NCBI RefSeq assembly: GCF_020832325.1
Contig: NZ_JAFIEU010000051.1
Location: 62,001 to 126,000, forward strand
Direction of reading: 5' to 3'
Length of the DNA stretch: 64,000 bases
From: Lunatimonas sp.
GTDB lineage: Bacteria > Bacteroidota > Bacteroidia > Cytophagales > Cyclobacteriaceae
Shown: piece by piece, positions 32,641 to 40,864 of the stretch
Layout: each line of letters starts with the position of its first letter
How positions within the stretch are numbered: the stretch's first letter is position 1
The notes under the pieces: generated by a model
The model's input: only the letters and a program-made list of their open reading frames with translations
Told to the model about the DNA's origin: nothing
Databases searched by the model: none
Program-made: the position numbers and the translations under genes

Positions 32641-35600
32641 ATGACACCATTCCGATTAGTGGTTGCTTTTTTTGTGGTGTCCATTATTGGGTTCGCTCTG
32701 ATTCCCAAGCTATCCGTGGACTTGAATCCGAGGGAACGTGAACCGGTACTGAATATTTCATTTTCGGTGCGGGATGCCTCTCCCGAATTGGTGGAAAAAC
32801 TGGGTACTTCACCGCTAGAGGGAGTTTTTAGCCAGCTGACAGAGCTGAAAAAGATCAATTCCGTATCGGAGTACAACCGAGGTTCCATCACGCTGCGTTT
32901 TGACAAACACACGGATATGGAATACAAACAGTTTGAGGTTGCTTCCCTGATACGGCAAGTGTATCCCTCTATGGATACCAAAGTTTCTTATCCCAATGTG
33001 ACCCAATCAGCCCAACGGAGTGTCAATGAAAAGTCCCCGATCCTGACTTTTAGCATCAACGGTCCTTTTGCGTCTTTTGAGATCAAGAAGATTACCGAAG
33101 ACGTACTCAAATCCTCCCTAAACCGTATCGAGGAAATTGAGGAGATCGCTGTACGTGGTGCGAGCGACCTAAGTCTGTTTATCGTATATGACATCAAAAA
33201 ATTGCAGGTACTCAAAATCAACCGAAGTACCTTGGCGTCGAGAATTCGGAACGCTTTTGGCCTTCAATATCCCGGTTTGGTGATCAATGCCTCCGGGGAG
33301 TCGCTGTTTTTGACGGTGGACCGGTCCCTGACAGCGCTTGAGCAGCTTCAGAACCTACATTTGGGGACGCTGGAGGGCAAGGACTTGTTTTTAGGAGATG
33401 TCGCTACACTATCTTTGGAGGAGGAGGAAGCCACCAACTACTACCGAATCAATGGGAACAATTCGGTGACGATGACCATCTTCAGTAGGGACGGGGTGAA
33501 TAAGGTGCTGCTGGCCCAACGCATCAAGGAGGTAGTAAGCCGGCAGGCAGGACTCCTTCCTGCTGGCTTTGACGTGCGCTTGGAAAACGATAACACCGAA
33601 TACTTGGCAAAGGAACTCAAGAAAATCTACAAGCGATCCGGACTCTCTATTTTAATCCTGGTAGTGTTTATTTTTTTGGTAAACCGCAATCTACGGTACC
33701 TTACCACACTCTTTCTAGGAATTGTTGTCAATTTAAGTCTTACGGTCATTATCCTGTATCTGCTTCGGGTGGACATTCACTTGTACTCGCTGGCAGGATT
33801 AACCATTTCGTTTGGGTTGATTGTGGACAATATGATCATCATGATAGATCATTTGCATAAGCACCGAAACCGCAAAGTTTTTCTGGCATTATTGGCTGCC
33901 TCTCTCACCACCATTGCGGCTCTACTGATGGTGTTTTTGCTTCCGGAAGAGGACCGGAAAAACCTCGGGGAGTTTTCGGTAGTGGTGGCGGTGATGTTGG
34001 GTGTGTCCCTGGTAGTTGCGTTGGGATTCACGCCGGCCTTGTATCAGTTACTCTTTGCGGAGAAACGCCAAAAAGGCAGGGATTTATCCATGAGGGCACT
34101 TAGGAGGCGGGCACGGGCGTTCCTGCGGATGGAGCGATTCATCGCATTTACGGCACGGTACCGCAAAACCTTTGTATGCATGTTGATCCTGCTGTTTGGG
34201 CTGCCCGTGTTTTATTTGCCATCTAGGTGGGACGGACAGGAATGGTACAATAAGAGTATAGGAAGTACCTATTACCAAGAGGAAATCCGGCCTTGGGTGG
34301 ACAAGGCCCTGGGAGGCTCTATTCGGATGTTTGTAAGAGGTGTTTTCGAGAAATCCCAGTACAGGGAGCCTGAGCGAACCAGGCTCTATGTCAATGCCGC
34401 ACTGCCCTTCGGCAATACACTGGAGCAAATGGACTATATTATCAGGGAATTTGAAGCCTACCTGAAAGGAGTAGAGGGCATAGATAAGTTTGTCACTACG
34501 GTTTCCTCCGGTCAAAGTGCCCGAATCGAGATAACCTTCAAGGAAGCCTACGAGCGCTCGGCACTTCCTTATCAGCTCAAGGGAAAGCTAGCCATGAAAT
34601 CAACCGATTGGAGCGGGGTTAGGTGGAATATTTTCGGAGTTGGGCAGGGGTTTTATACCGGACCGGGAGGGGAGGGCATACCCTCTTTTCGGGTGGAGAT
34701 GCGGGGATATAATTTTGACGAACTGGAGCGGCAGGCGGAAAAGTTGGCAGAGAAGTTGGTGGCACACCGCCGCATCCAAGAAGTAAACACCAATGAGCGC
34801 TTGAGTTATTACGAGCGAAAAACAGAGGAATATGTGCTTCGGTTTGATCAAGATCGCATGAGCCTGGGAGGAGCGGATATGTATCGCATGGTGAGCGCTC
34901 TGGACGACGTCGCCAAGCCCCAATCCGCTTCCCTGTTCGTAAATGTAGACAATCGCCGCTATGGTGTATATCTGAAAGAAAAGGACTCGGATCGGTTTTC
35001 AAGATTTGATTTGGAAAACACCAGTCTAATTTCCGGGGAGGATGAAATTTTCCGGGTGGGAAGCTTTGGGGCGCTCAAAAAGGAAACCACCACTAGCTCG
35101 CTGCATAAGGAGGACCGGCAGTATATTCGCCTGGTTTCATTTGAGTACATGGGTTCGGCGAAGTTTGGTGGGGAATATCTGGACGAGGTGTTGGCAGAGC
35201 TGAAAACGACCCTTCCCTTGGGCTATACAGCCACCAAGCAAACCTATAGCTGGGATTACAGTAAAGCCAAGCGGCAGTACGGCCTTTTGGCGGTATTGGT
35301 GGTTGGGATATTCTTTATCTGTTCGGTGTTGTTTGAGAATTTTAAGCAACCCTTGGTCATTATTTTCATCATTCCTATTTCGTTTATCGGTCTTTTTCTG
35401 ATTTTCTCTTTGTTTGATTTTTACTTTGATCAAGGGGGATATGCAGCGTTTGTCATGTTAGGGGGGTTGGCTGTCAATGCCGCGATTTTCATCGTCAACG
35501 ATCTCAACAATCGCAGGACAGGAGTTTACAACCGCAATCTGTTAAAAGCAGTGGCCGGAAAAGCAACACCGATCTTGCTAACGGTGTTGTCCACTTGTTT

Positions 35601-35778
35601 TGGTCTGATTCCATTTATCATGGAAGGACAAAATGAGATATTCTGGTTTTCCCTAGCCATTGGTACGATTGGCGGCCTGATATTTAGTATGATTGGGGTT
35701 TTTTGGGCACTTCCGGTTTTCTTATGGCAAAAAAGCAAACACAAAGCGGTAACTTCAACTAGAAAACAAACATCTTAA
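32641..35778 (+). CDS. RND-family permease without an adaptor
   Basis: A 1045-residue protein with RND architecture. N-terminal helix 1 (VVAFFVVSIIGFALIPKLSVDLNP), a periplasmic domain, helices 2-6 including SFGLIVDNMIIMIDHL (TM4 with one relay Asp, a following Asn, then Asp further on), a second periplasmic domain, then helices 8-12 with VMLGGLAVNAAIFIVNDL. It is divergent from the pump at 24.5 kb. No membrane-fusion gene accompanies it; instead its neighbours on both sides are paralogous lipoproteins. The gap to the downstream lipoprotein gene is 11 bases. The substrate is unknown. The lipoproteins may replace or supplement an adaptor, which is speculation. Confidence 0.88.
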   Translation: MTPFRLVVAFFVVSIIGFALIPKLSVDLNPREREPVLNISFSVRDASPELVEKLGTSPLEGVFSQLTELKKINSVSEYNRGSITLRFDKHTDMEYKQFEVASLIRQVYPSMDTKVSYPNVTQSAQRSVNEKSPILTFSINGPFASFEIKKITEDVLKSSLNRIEEIEEIAVRGASDLSLFIVYDIKKLQVLKINRSTLASRIRNAFGLQYPGLVINASGESLFLTVDRSLTALEQLQNLHLGTLEGKDLFLGDVATLSLEEEEATNYYRINGNNSVTMTIFSRDGVNKVLLAQRIKEVVSRQAGLLPAGFDVRLENDNTEYLAKELKKIYKRSGLSILILVVFIFLVNRNLRYLTTLFLGIVVNLSLTVIILYLLRVDIHLYSLAGLTISFGLIVDNMIIMIDHLHKHRNRKVFLALLAASLTTIAALLMVFLLPEEDRKNLGEFSVVVAVMLGVSLVVALGFTPALYQLLFAEKRQKGRDLSMRALRRRARAFLRMERFIAFTARYRKTFVCMLILLFGLPVFYLPSRWDGQEWYNKSIGSTYYQEEIRPWVDKALGGSIRMFVRGVFEKSQYREPERTRLYVNAALPFGNTLEQMDYIIREFEAYLKGVEGIDKFVTTVSSGQSARIEITFKEAYERSALPYQLKGKLAMKSTDWSGVRWNIFGVGQGFYTGPGGEGIPSFRVEMRGYNFDELERQAEKLAEKLVAHRRIQEVNTNERLSYYERKTEEYVLRFDQDRMSLGGADMYRMVSALDDVAKPQSASLFVNVDNRRYGVYLKEKDSDRFSRFDLENTSLISGEDEIFRVGSFGALKKETTTSSLHKEDRQYIRLVSFEYMGSAKFGGEYLDEVLAELKTTLPLGYTATKQTYSWDYSKAKRQYGLLAVLVVGIFFICSVLFENFKQPLVIIFIIPISFIGLFLIFSLFDFYFDQGGYAAFVMLGGLAVNAAIFIVNDLNNRRTGVYNRNLLKAVAGKATPILLTVLSTCFGLIPFIMEGQNEIFWFSLAIGTIGGLIFSMIGVFWALPVFLWQKSKHKAVTSTRKQTS

Positions 35779-35789
35779 AGGGTTCAAGT

Positions 35790-36974
35790 ATGAAAATGCA
35801 AGGTTTAGTTAATTTTTTGGTGGCCTGTAGCGTCGTTGGCTGCACTACCTCCGTAAAGAATGGGGAGTCGGGCCCAGCGACCAAGCTGGAGTTGGTGCTG
35901 GTAGATAGCTTGGTGGTCGATGAACTGAATACACTGGTCATAGATGATTATTCGCCAGAGACCGGTTATTACCTCATGCGCGGGGTCAGGTCTCGCAAGC
36001 CTTATTTGGTTGATGAAAAAGGGGCCGTCGTACAGGTCTTTGAGGTCTTAGATGATGGGCCTGAGGGTGTCGGTACCAACGGTGCGCTGGGGTACCGCTT
36101 TTTGGGAAAGGACCGCTGGGTGGCGCAAGGCCTGATGAATGGTTTTCATATATACGATTTGGCTGGAAAGAAATTAGGGCAGTTGCCGGCTGTGTTTCAG
36201 AACCTTCATTCGATGTCTGTGTACCACTATCAAACCATGTTTCATCCCTATTTGAAAGAGGGGAAGCGCTATATACTCGGAAAGGAAATGAATTTGATCG
36301 ACTCCAAGAAGTTGGACCCGAAGGTACTGAGTGCTTCGTATTACGATTCGGCGCGCGCGCTGTTCAGGTATAACTTGGACGAGGAGCGACACGAATTGCT
36401 TGAGACCTATCCGGAGGAATGGCAGCCGCGAAAGAGTGGCTCCTATGTGGGTTCTGGTGTCATTATGGCTTTTCATTCCGGGAAGCAGCATATGGCGGTA
36501 TTACCTGCAATGGGTAATCAGTTGTTTGTATATGATTTTTCAGAAGACAGACCTATAATGGTGGAGACGATAGAGCTGTCTCACAAGGACCGTCCGAGTC
36601 AGGTTCCGGCCGTGAAATTTTCCGAGGAAGATCAGTTTTCCGACTACCCGTCTTTTGTAGACCTGCGGTATGTGGGGGATGACTTGGTAGCGGTCTTTTC
36701 TACGAAGATACCCGGTGATGTGATGCGTCAGCTGCGTGCAGGATCCGAACAATTTTACAATACACCTGAATACAAGGAGGCGTTGGAGAGTTTTGTTAAA
36801 TTACGTTGGATATGGGTCAGTGGGGGAAAGCAAGTAGGCGTCCTGGATGAGCTTCCTGTGCCGGGTTATTTGGATTTTGCCGATTCCATGGGCCACGTAT
36901 ATGTCAACGATAATGTAAATCCCGCCATTGAGAGGGATCATAATGTCTTTTACAAATTGCGCATAAAGAAGTAA
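35790..36974 (+). CDS. Beta-propeller-like lipoprotein (DUF4221-like), paralogue 2
   Basis: A 394-residue lipoprotein; the signal MKMQGLVNFLVACSVVGC ends in lipobox VVGC. It resembles the protein encoded at 31405 in length, in the first mature strands (LVDSLVVDELNTLVID) and in internal segments such as GFHIYDLAGKKLGQLP and the C-terminal VFYKLRIKK. It is 11 bases after the RND permease gene, so co-transcription is very likely. The family name is tentative (DUF4221-like). No catalytic signature is visible; a ligand-binding or docking propeller is plausible. Confidence 0.65.
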   Translation: MKMQGLVNFLVACSVVGCTTSVKNGESGPATKLELVLVDSLVVDELNTLVIDDYSPETGYYLMRGVRSRKPYLVDEKGAVVQVFEVLDDGPEGVGTNGALGYRFLGKDRWVAQGLMNGFHIYDLAGKKLGQLPAVFQNLHSMSVYHYQTMFHPYLKEGKRYILGKEMNLIDSKKLDPKVLSASYYDSARALFRYNLDEERHELLETYPEEWQPRKSGSYVGSGVIMAFHSGKQHMAVLPAMGNQLFVYDFSEDRPIMVETIELSHKDRPSQVPAVKFSEEDQFSDYPSFVDLRYVGDDLVAVFSTKIPGDVMRQLRAGSEQFYNTPEYKEALESFVKLRWIWVSGGKQVGVLDELPVPGYLDFADSMGHVYVNDNVNPAIERDHNVFYKLRIKK

Positions 36975-37225
36975 GTTATCAGCGAGGTGCATCCGGGGAT
37001 TTGAATTTAGAGATGCTTTAGGCGGCATAGGTGAATTATTTTGTATATGCTATGTGTTTAGTAGAAATAAAATTTAATGTTTGTTTTTTGAGCAAAAAGT
37101 AATATTATATACTGTAATTGCTCTTTAGTCCCACCTTGTTTTCGAATTTTTTCGTTTTTCATATTTTTATTATTGACTGCTCATTATTAACTAATCGTTA
37201 ATTAATGAATGTTTTTATTGATTTA

Positions 37226-37257
37226 TTTGCAACGGATTAATTCGCTACATACATTTG
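37226..37257 (+). promoter_or_regulatory. Consensus Bacteroidota promoter
   Basis: TTTG (37226-37229), 20 bases, then TACATTTG (37250-37257) fit the -33/-7 consensus exactly. Transcription would start near 37263-37265 and drive the secreted-protein gene at 37384. Confidence 0.75.
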
Positions 37258-37263
37258 TATCAT

Positions 37264-37275
37264 ACTTACGTAAGT
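37264..37275. promoter_or_regulatory. Palindrome at the predicted transcription start
   Basis: ACTTACGTAAGT is a perfect 12-bp inverted repeat starting about 7 bases after the -7 box. Its position over the transcript start suits a repressor site. The regulator is unknown. Confidence 0.4.
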
Positions 37276-37383
37276 GATTCAATTACCCGCCCAAAGTAAT
37301 TAACCTCAACCAATTATTTATCGGCACACCGCCGGAAAAGAGGTTTAAAATTTCATTTTACAAACCTTTAAAAATTTAACACC

Positions 37384-37968
37384 ATGAGATTAATTATTGC
37401 AACACTCGTAGCGCTTTGCGCGACCTTTAGCTCCTATGCGGCGACGGAATCAGGTGCACCTGATCCAATAGTGACGTTAAAAAAAGTTGGTGAAAACAAG
37501 TATCAGCTGAAGTATCTTTCTGTGCCCGAGGGAAAAGTGATCGTTTCGATCAAAAACCAGCAAAATGTGACGGTCTATAAGGACGTAATTGAAGCAGACA
37601 AGGTGTTTTTTCGAAACTATGATCTTGGTAAGTTGGATTTGGGTACCTATAGCTTTCAGGTAACTGATTCTAACATCGGCAAACTGGATGATTTTCAGGT
37701 TTCCTTGGCTCCCGTTCAGCGCCCCATTGGATTTTTGGCTGACACGAAAGTGGTAAGTTATAACACCATTGCGTTGTTGGTTAGCAATTTGGACAACAAA
37801 GAAAAGACCGTTCGAATTTATGATGGATCGGAAATAATCCATGAGGAAAAATTTTCAGAGGCTAGTTTCGGCAAGAAGTTTAACTTTAAACACTTGAGGA
37901 CATTAAAAAACGTTTCTTTTGAAATAGTAGATGAGACTGGATTCGGAAAGTTCGTGTCTGTCAGATAA
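37384..37968 (+). CDS. Secreted beta-sandwich protein, unknown
   Basis: A 194-residue protein with a signal peptide (MRLIIATLVALCATFSSYAA). Two ~80-residue halves look alike: VSIKNQQNVTVYKDVIEADKVFFRNYDLGKLDLGTYSFQVTD, and later VRIYDGSEIIHEEKFSEASFGKKFNFKHL. Each contains a 'thing + Y/I-x-E-x-F + G-x-Y/F' pattern seen in small periplasmic or surface beta-sandwich domains of Bacteroidota. No catalytic residues are recognised. A strong promoter and a long leader suggest high expression. It is followed by a good terminator, so it is a single-gene unit. Confidence 0.65.
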   Translation: MRLIIATLVALCATFSSYAATESGAPDPIVTLKKVGENKYQLKYLSVPEGKVIVSIKNQQNVTVYKDVIEADKVFFRNYDLGKLDLGTYSFQVTDSNIGKLDDFQVSLAPVQRPIGFLADTKVVSYNTIALLVSNLDNKEKTVRIYDGSEIIHEEKFSEASFGKKFNFKHLRTLKNVSFEIVDETGFGKFVSVR

Positions 37969-38003
37969 TCAATCACTTTACACCACCAACAATCACGTAT
38001 AAG

Positions 38004-38033
38004 AGGCTGCTTCCATGGGAGGCAGCCTTTTTT
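38004..38033 (+). terminator. Rho-independent terminator
   Basis: AGGCTGC (38004-38010) and GCAGCCT (38022-38028) form a stem, extended by the inner TTCC/GGGA bases, then a run of six T. It ends the secreted-protein transcript. Confidence 0.85.
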
Positions 38034-38066
38034 GAATTTTACCGCATGACAAGTTGTTTTGTCCAT

Positions 38067-38630
38067 ATGCAGATTTTGTCTATCAAACACATGGTTTGCC
38101 CACGCTGCGTGAGCGCGGTGGAGGAATTATTATTGCGGATCGGAATCGGTTTTTCCAAAGTGGAGCTTGGCCGGGTATGGCTCCTCAAGCCTTTGTCATC
38201 CCAAGAGATGAAAACTTTGGAAGCTAATTTGGAGGAGGTGGGGTTTGTGCTATTGAAATCGAAGGATTCCAAGCGGATCGAAGCGGTGAAAAATGCATTG
38301 ATCGAGGCGGTACATGGAGCGGATATACCCTCTTCGTTTTCTTTACCAAGTTATTTGGGTGCATACCTTGCCGAAAACTATTCGTACCTGAGTCATCTGT
38401 TCAGTGGGACGGAAGGGATCACAATTGAAAAGTATTTTATTCAGTTAAAAGTTGAAAAAGTAAAGGAATGGCTGAGCTATGGTGAACACACCTTGAGTGA
38501 AGCCTCCTATCTCCTAGGCTACAGCAGTGTGCAACATCTCTCGGCGCAGTTTAAGAAAGTCACCGGAATGACTCCCTCTGCCTATAGAAAGTTGGCTGTA
38601 AAGCCCCGGAAGGGGTTAGACAGCATATGA
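38067..38630 (+). CDS. HMA-domain/AraC-type HTH fusion regulator
   Basis: A 187-residue protein (ATG 38067; ATG 38046 adds seven residues). The N-terminal ~75 residues resemble a heavy-metal-associated domain with the metal motif MVCPRC (MxCxxC) in a first loop followed by VSAVEELL. The C-terminal ~105 residues are an AraC-type double helix-turn-helix: YLGAYLAENYSYLSHLFSGTEGITIEKYFIQLKVEKVKEWL, then LSEASYLLGYSSVQHLSAQFKKVTGMTPSAYRKL. This suggests direct sensing of a soft metal such as copper. No metal pump or chaperone gene is adjacent, so the targets are unknown. Confidence 0.82.
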   Translation: MQILSIKHMVCPRCVSAVEELLLRIGIGFSKVELGRVWLLKPLSSQEMKTLEANLEEVGFVLLKSKDSKRIEAVKNALIEAVHGADIPSSFSLPSYLGAYLAENYSYLSHLFSGTEGITIEKYFIQLKVEKVKEWLSYGEHTLSEASYLLGYSSVQHLSAQFKKVTGMTPSAYRKLAVKPRKGLDSI

Positions 38631-38653
38631 GCATAAAGTTGTTTTTTTAATGG

Positions 38654-39265
38654 CTAAAATAGCCGTATACCCAGGGACAGGATCAATTGGTTTTGCCGCT
38701 GATCGGTTGGAAATCCCGCAATACTGTCGGCCTGTTTTCCTATGGGCCCCTCGTACTTTAGGTCCAGAATCATGTTAGCGATGTCCACCCCTATGCCTGC
38801 TTGATATCCTAGGGTTGTTTGGTTGTAGTCAGGCAGTGGGACACCCGTGGTGTTGGTGTCCACATCTGAGTTGATCAAAAAACTCAACGCCGGCCCCGCC
38901 TGAATCCGAAAGAAATTCGCGATCTTGAAGCCAAATAGGATAGGTGTGTCGATTCGGTTAAACGATACAGCGTAGTTGACTTGGCTTTGATTTTGGGAGC
39001 TTTGGATTTCCCCACCGGTGTTTGTGTACAGTATTTCTGGTTGTAGAAAAATCCGGTTGCCTCCCAATCTCGCAAAAAGGCCAAGATGATACCCGAGTTT
39101 ACTTTCGCCTGTAGTAAACCCCTCGCCATTTACGCGGATATCTCCTTGCGAAATACCGAACTTAGGGCCGATGGAGAACTCCTGTGCCTGCACCTGTACG
39201 GTGAACAGAGCGAAGATACAGCCGAATGCTATGCCGATGATTGGATTTTTTGTTTTCGTTATCAT
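38654..39265 (-). CDS. PorT-like outer-membrane beta-barrel protein
   Basis: A 203-residue protein with a signal peptide (GCIFALFTVQVQAQ). The barrel strands are alternating, starting EFSIGPKFGISQGDI and ending NQLILSLGIRLF, and include YHLGLFARLGGNRIFLQPEILYT, the typical pattern of the Bacteroidota porin-family/OMP_b-brl_2 proteins. The terminal Phe suits BAM-mediated insertion. It converges with the HMA-AraC gene. The function is unspecified; most members are structural or small-molecule pores. Confidence 0.8.
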   Translation of the reverse strand: MITKTKNPIIGIAFGCIFALFTVQVQAQEFSIGPKFGISQGDIRVNGEGFTTGESKLGYHLGLFARLGGNRIFLQPEILYTNTGGEIQSSQNQSQVNYAVSFNRIDTPILFGFKIANFFRIQAGPALSFLINSDVDTNTTGVPLPDYNQTTLGYQAGIGVDIANMILDLKYEGPIGKQADSIAGFPTDQRQNQLILSLGIRLF

Positions 39266-39829
39266 TTGATTACAGTTAGGGTTTCTGAGGGTTTAACGGT
39301 TCCCTATTATGAACGTAAGAGACAGACTAATTTAGTACATAATCGGGTAAAAAGTTCATTGAATAGACTCCTTCTCGAAAACCATGCCCAAACCACAGGC
39401 CTAGTTGAAACTCTTAGGCTCGTTTTTTAACCAAGAGGATAAAAAACGCACACAAAGCACGATAGGCCTTGTATTTTAAACAATAAAACGATAATTTGTG
39501 GTCCAACTTTGGGATAAGTTCAAAGCGGCGCAAAATGGCGTATTTTGACAAAAATAATCAAAAAGTACGAAAACAAAAGATTTGCCGAGGATAATAACGG
39601 TAGATATTGCCCGTTAGTGTTTTTTGAATAGGTCAAAAAGCGAGGGTTTTTACGTGATGATCGAGAGGGTATTTGATAGCGGGCTTTGCGGATTAAAGTC
39701 GTATTTTTGCCCAATCTATTCAAACTTTGGAGGTCTTTTGCGGTTCTGTCTTCATGTGTAAGATGGGTGTGGAAGGCCTATTTAATTGTAAACTGTTTCA
39801 TTAACGCATAAACTGAACATAATTAATCC
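39266..39829. other. Intergenic region between barrel and actin-like genes
   Basis: No credible gene was found in these 564 bases. A TATTTTTG box (39702-39709) is a -7 candidate for the actin-like gene, but no TTTG lies at the right spacing. TAA at 39824-39826, immediately upstream and in frame, rules out an N-terminal extension of the actin-like protein. Confidence 0.55.
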
Positions 39830-40858
39830 ATGATAGAAGTAATTAAATATCCAAGCGTTTTGGAAAGCAGCAACTTAGAGCTAAGGAATGTTGCCCGGGA
39901 TTTGGTTTCTGGATTGAAGATATACCACGATAATGTGGGGTATTTGGTAGGTGAGTTGGCTTTGTCAGAAGGGACCTCTCCCCACAGAAATATCAATAGT
40001 TCTCCGGATGAGGTCGACTACCGCATATTTTTGAAAGCGGCTCTTCTGCTGGCCTCTCAAAAGTTGGGTAGTCCGATCACCGTGACCACTGGTTTTCCGT
40101 TTTCTACATTTCAGGTTTTCAAAGAAAGCGCTTACAGGCTGCTGGAAAACGAGCATATTATAGAGTTTGATACACAGACATTTGGAGGCGGTGGTCGAAA
40201 AAAAATGGCGGTGGAGGTAGATCGAGTGGCGATTGTTCCCGAAGTGGTAGGAGCGAGCATGGCAGTCAGGCAAATTGTGCCAAATGCTCCACGTAATTTT
40301 TTCATGATCAGCCTGGGCTATGGCACCATGGAGGCTATTCTGAGTACTGAGGGTGGATTGGTTCAGCGTTCCAGTGTGTCTACGTTTGGTCTTCGGTATG
40401 CTGTGAATCTGATCACTAGAGAGCTTCAGAAGGATAATTATCTGGATCTAAAGACTGAACATCAGATTGACCAGAATTTTAGTCAGGGCACGATTATCTT
40501 AAATAGAAAGCGAATTGATTTGAAAGACCTGAGGAAGCAGGTAATCGAACAGTACTACAAGGATGTGATTTCACCCTCAATCCGCAAAGCCTTTTCAGAC
40601 AGAGATTTTGCCAAATCGGAAGATTTGTATTTAGCGGGCGGTGGTGCAAATTACCAAGAATTGGTCGGTCTATTCAAAGAGGAGTTTGATGGGCTGCTTA
40701 ACATACATGTACCAGAAAATCCAGAGCAGCTTGCTTCCATCGGCTACTGTTACAATAGTTTGGCCATAAACGGAGGTGCCAAAGACAAGGCTGTTGGAGT
40801 GGATCTGGGAAACAGCTCTACCATCATAACGACGTTTAAACAAGAATCTGAAGACTAA
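39830..40858 (+). CDS. Actin-like ATPase with circularly permuted phosphate-1 motif
   Basis: A 342-residue protein of the ParM/Alp-like actin fold. The N-terminus begins at the strand that normally follows phosphate-1 (KYPSVLE, then GYLVGELAL, then ITVTTGFPFSTFQ). Next come the usual VPEVVGASMA strand, a phosphate-2-like MISLGYGTMEA (161-166, with Ser where Asp is normal), and the adenosine motif LYLAGGGANYQEL (269-273 core). After the last expected helix (QLASIGYCYNSLAI) an extra segment supplies VGVDLGNSST (322-331), a textbook phosphate-1 loop that belongs at the N-terminus. An in-frame stop just before ATG excludes a missed N-terminus. A bactofilin gene follows 6 bases downstream. A cytoskeletal or scaffold role is inferred. 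Confidence 0.85.
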   Translation: MIEVIKYPSVLESSNLELRNVARDLVSGLKIYHDNVGYLVGELALSEGTSPHRNINSSPDEVDYRIFLKAALLLASQKLGSPITVTTGFPFSTFQVFKESAYRLLENEHIIEFDTQTFGGGGRKKMAVEVDRVAIVPEVVGASMAVRQIVPNAPRNFFMISLGYGTMEAILSTEGGLVQRSSVSTFGLRYAVNLITRELQKDNYLDLKTEHQIDQNFSQGTIILNRKRIDLKDLRKQVIEQYYKDVISPSIRKAFSDRDFAKSEDLYLAGGGANYQELVGLFKEEFDGLLNIHVPENPEQLASIGYCYNSLAINGGAKDKAVGVDLGNSSTIITTFKQESED

Positions 40859-40864
40859 AAGGTT

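Larger units (their letters stand above)
36975..37383 (+). other. AT-rich intergenic region with promoter and long leader
   Basis: This 409-base gap has no gene. It contains a near-perfect Bacteroidota promoter (37226-37257), a palindrome at the predicted transcript start, and then a ~115-base untranslated leader up to ATG 37384. The first 250 bases are very AT-rich with no recognised motif. Confidence 0.6.
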
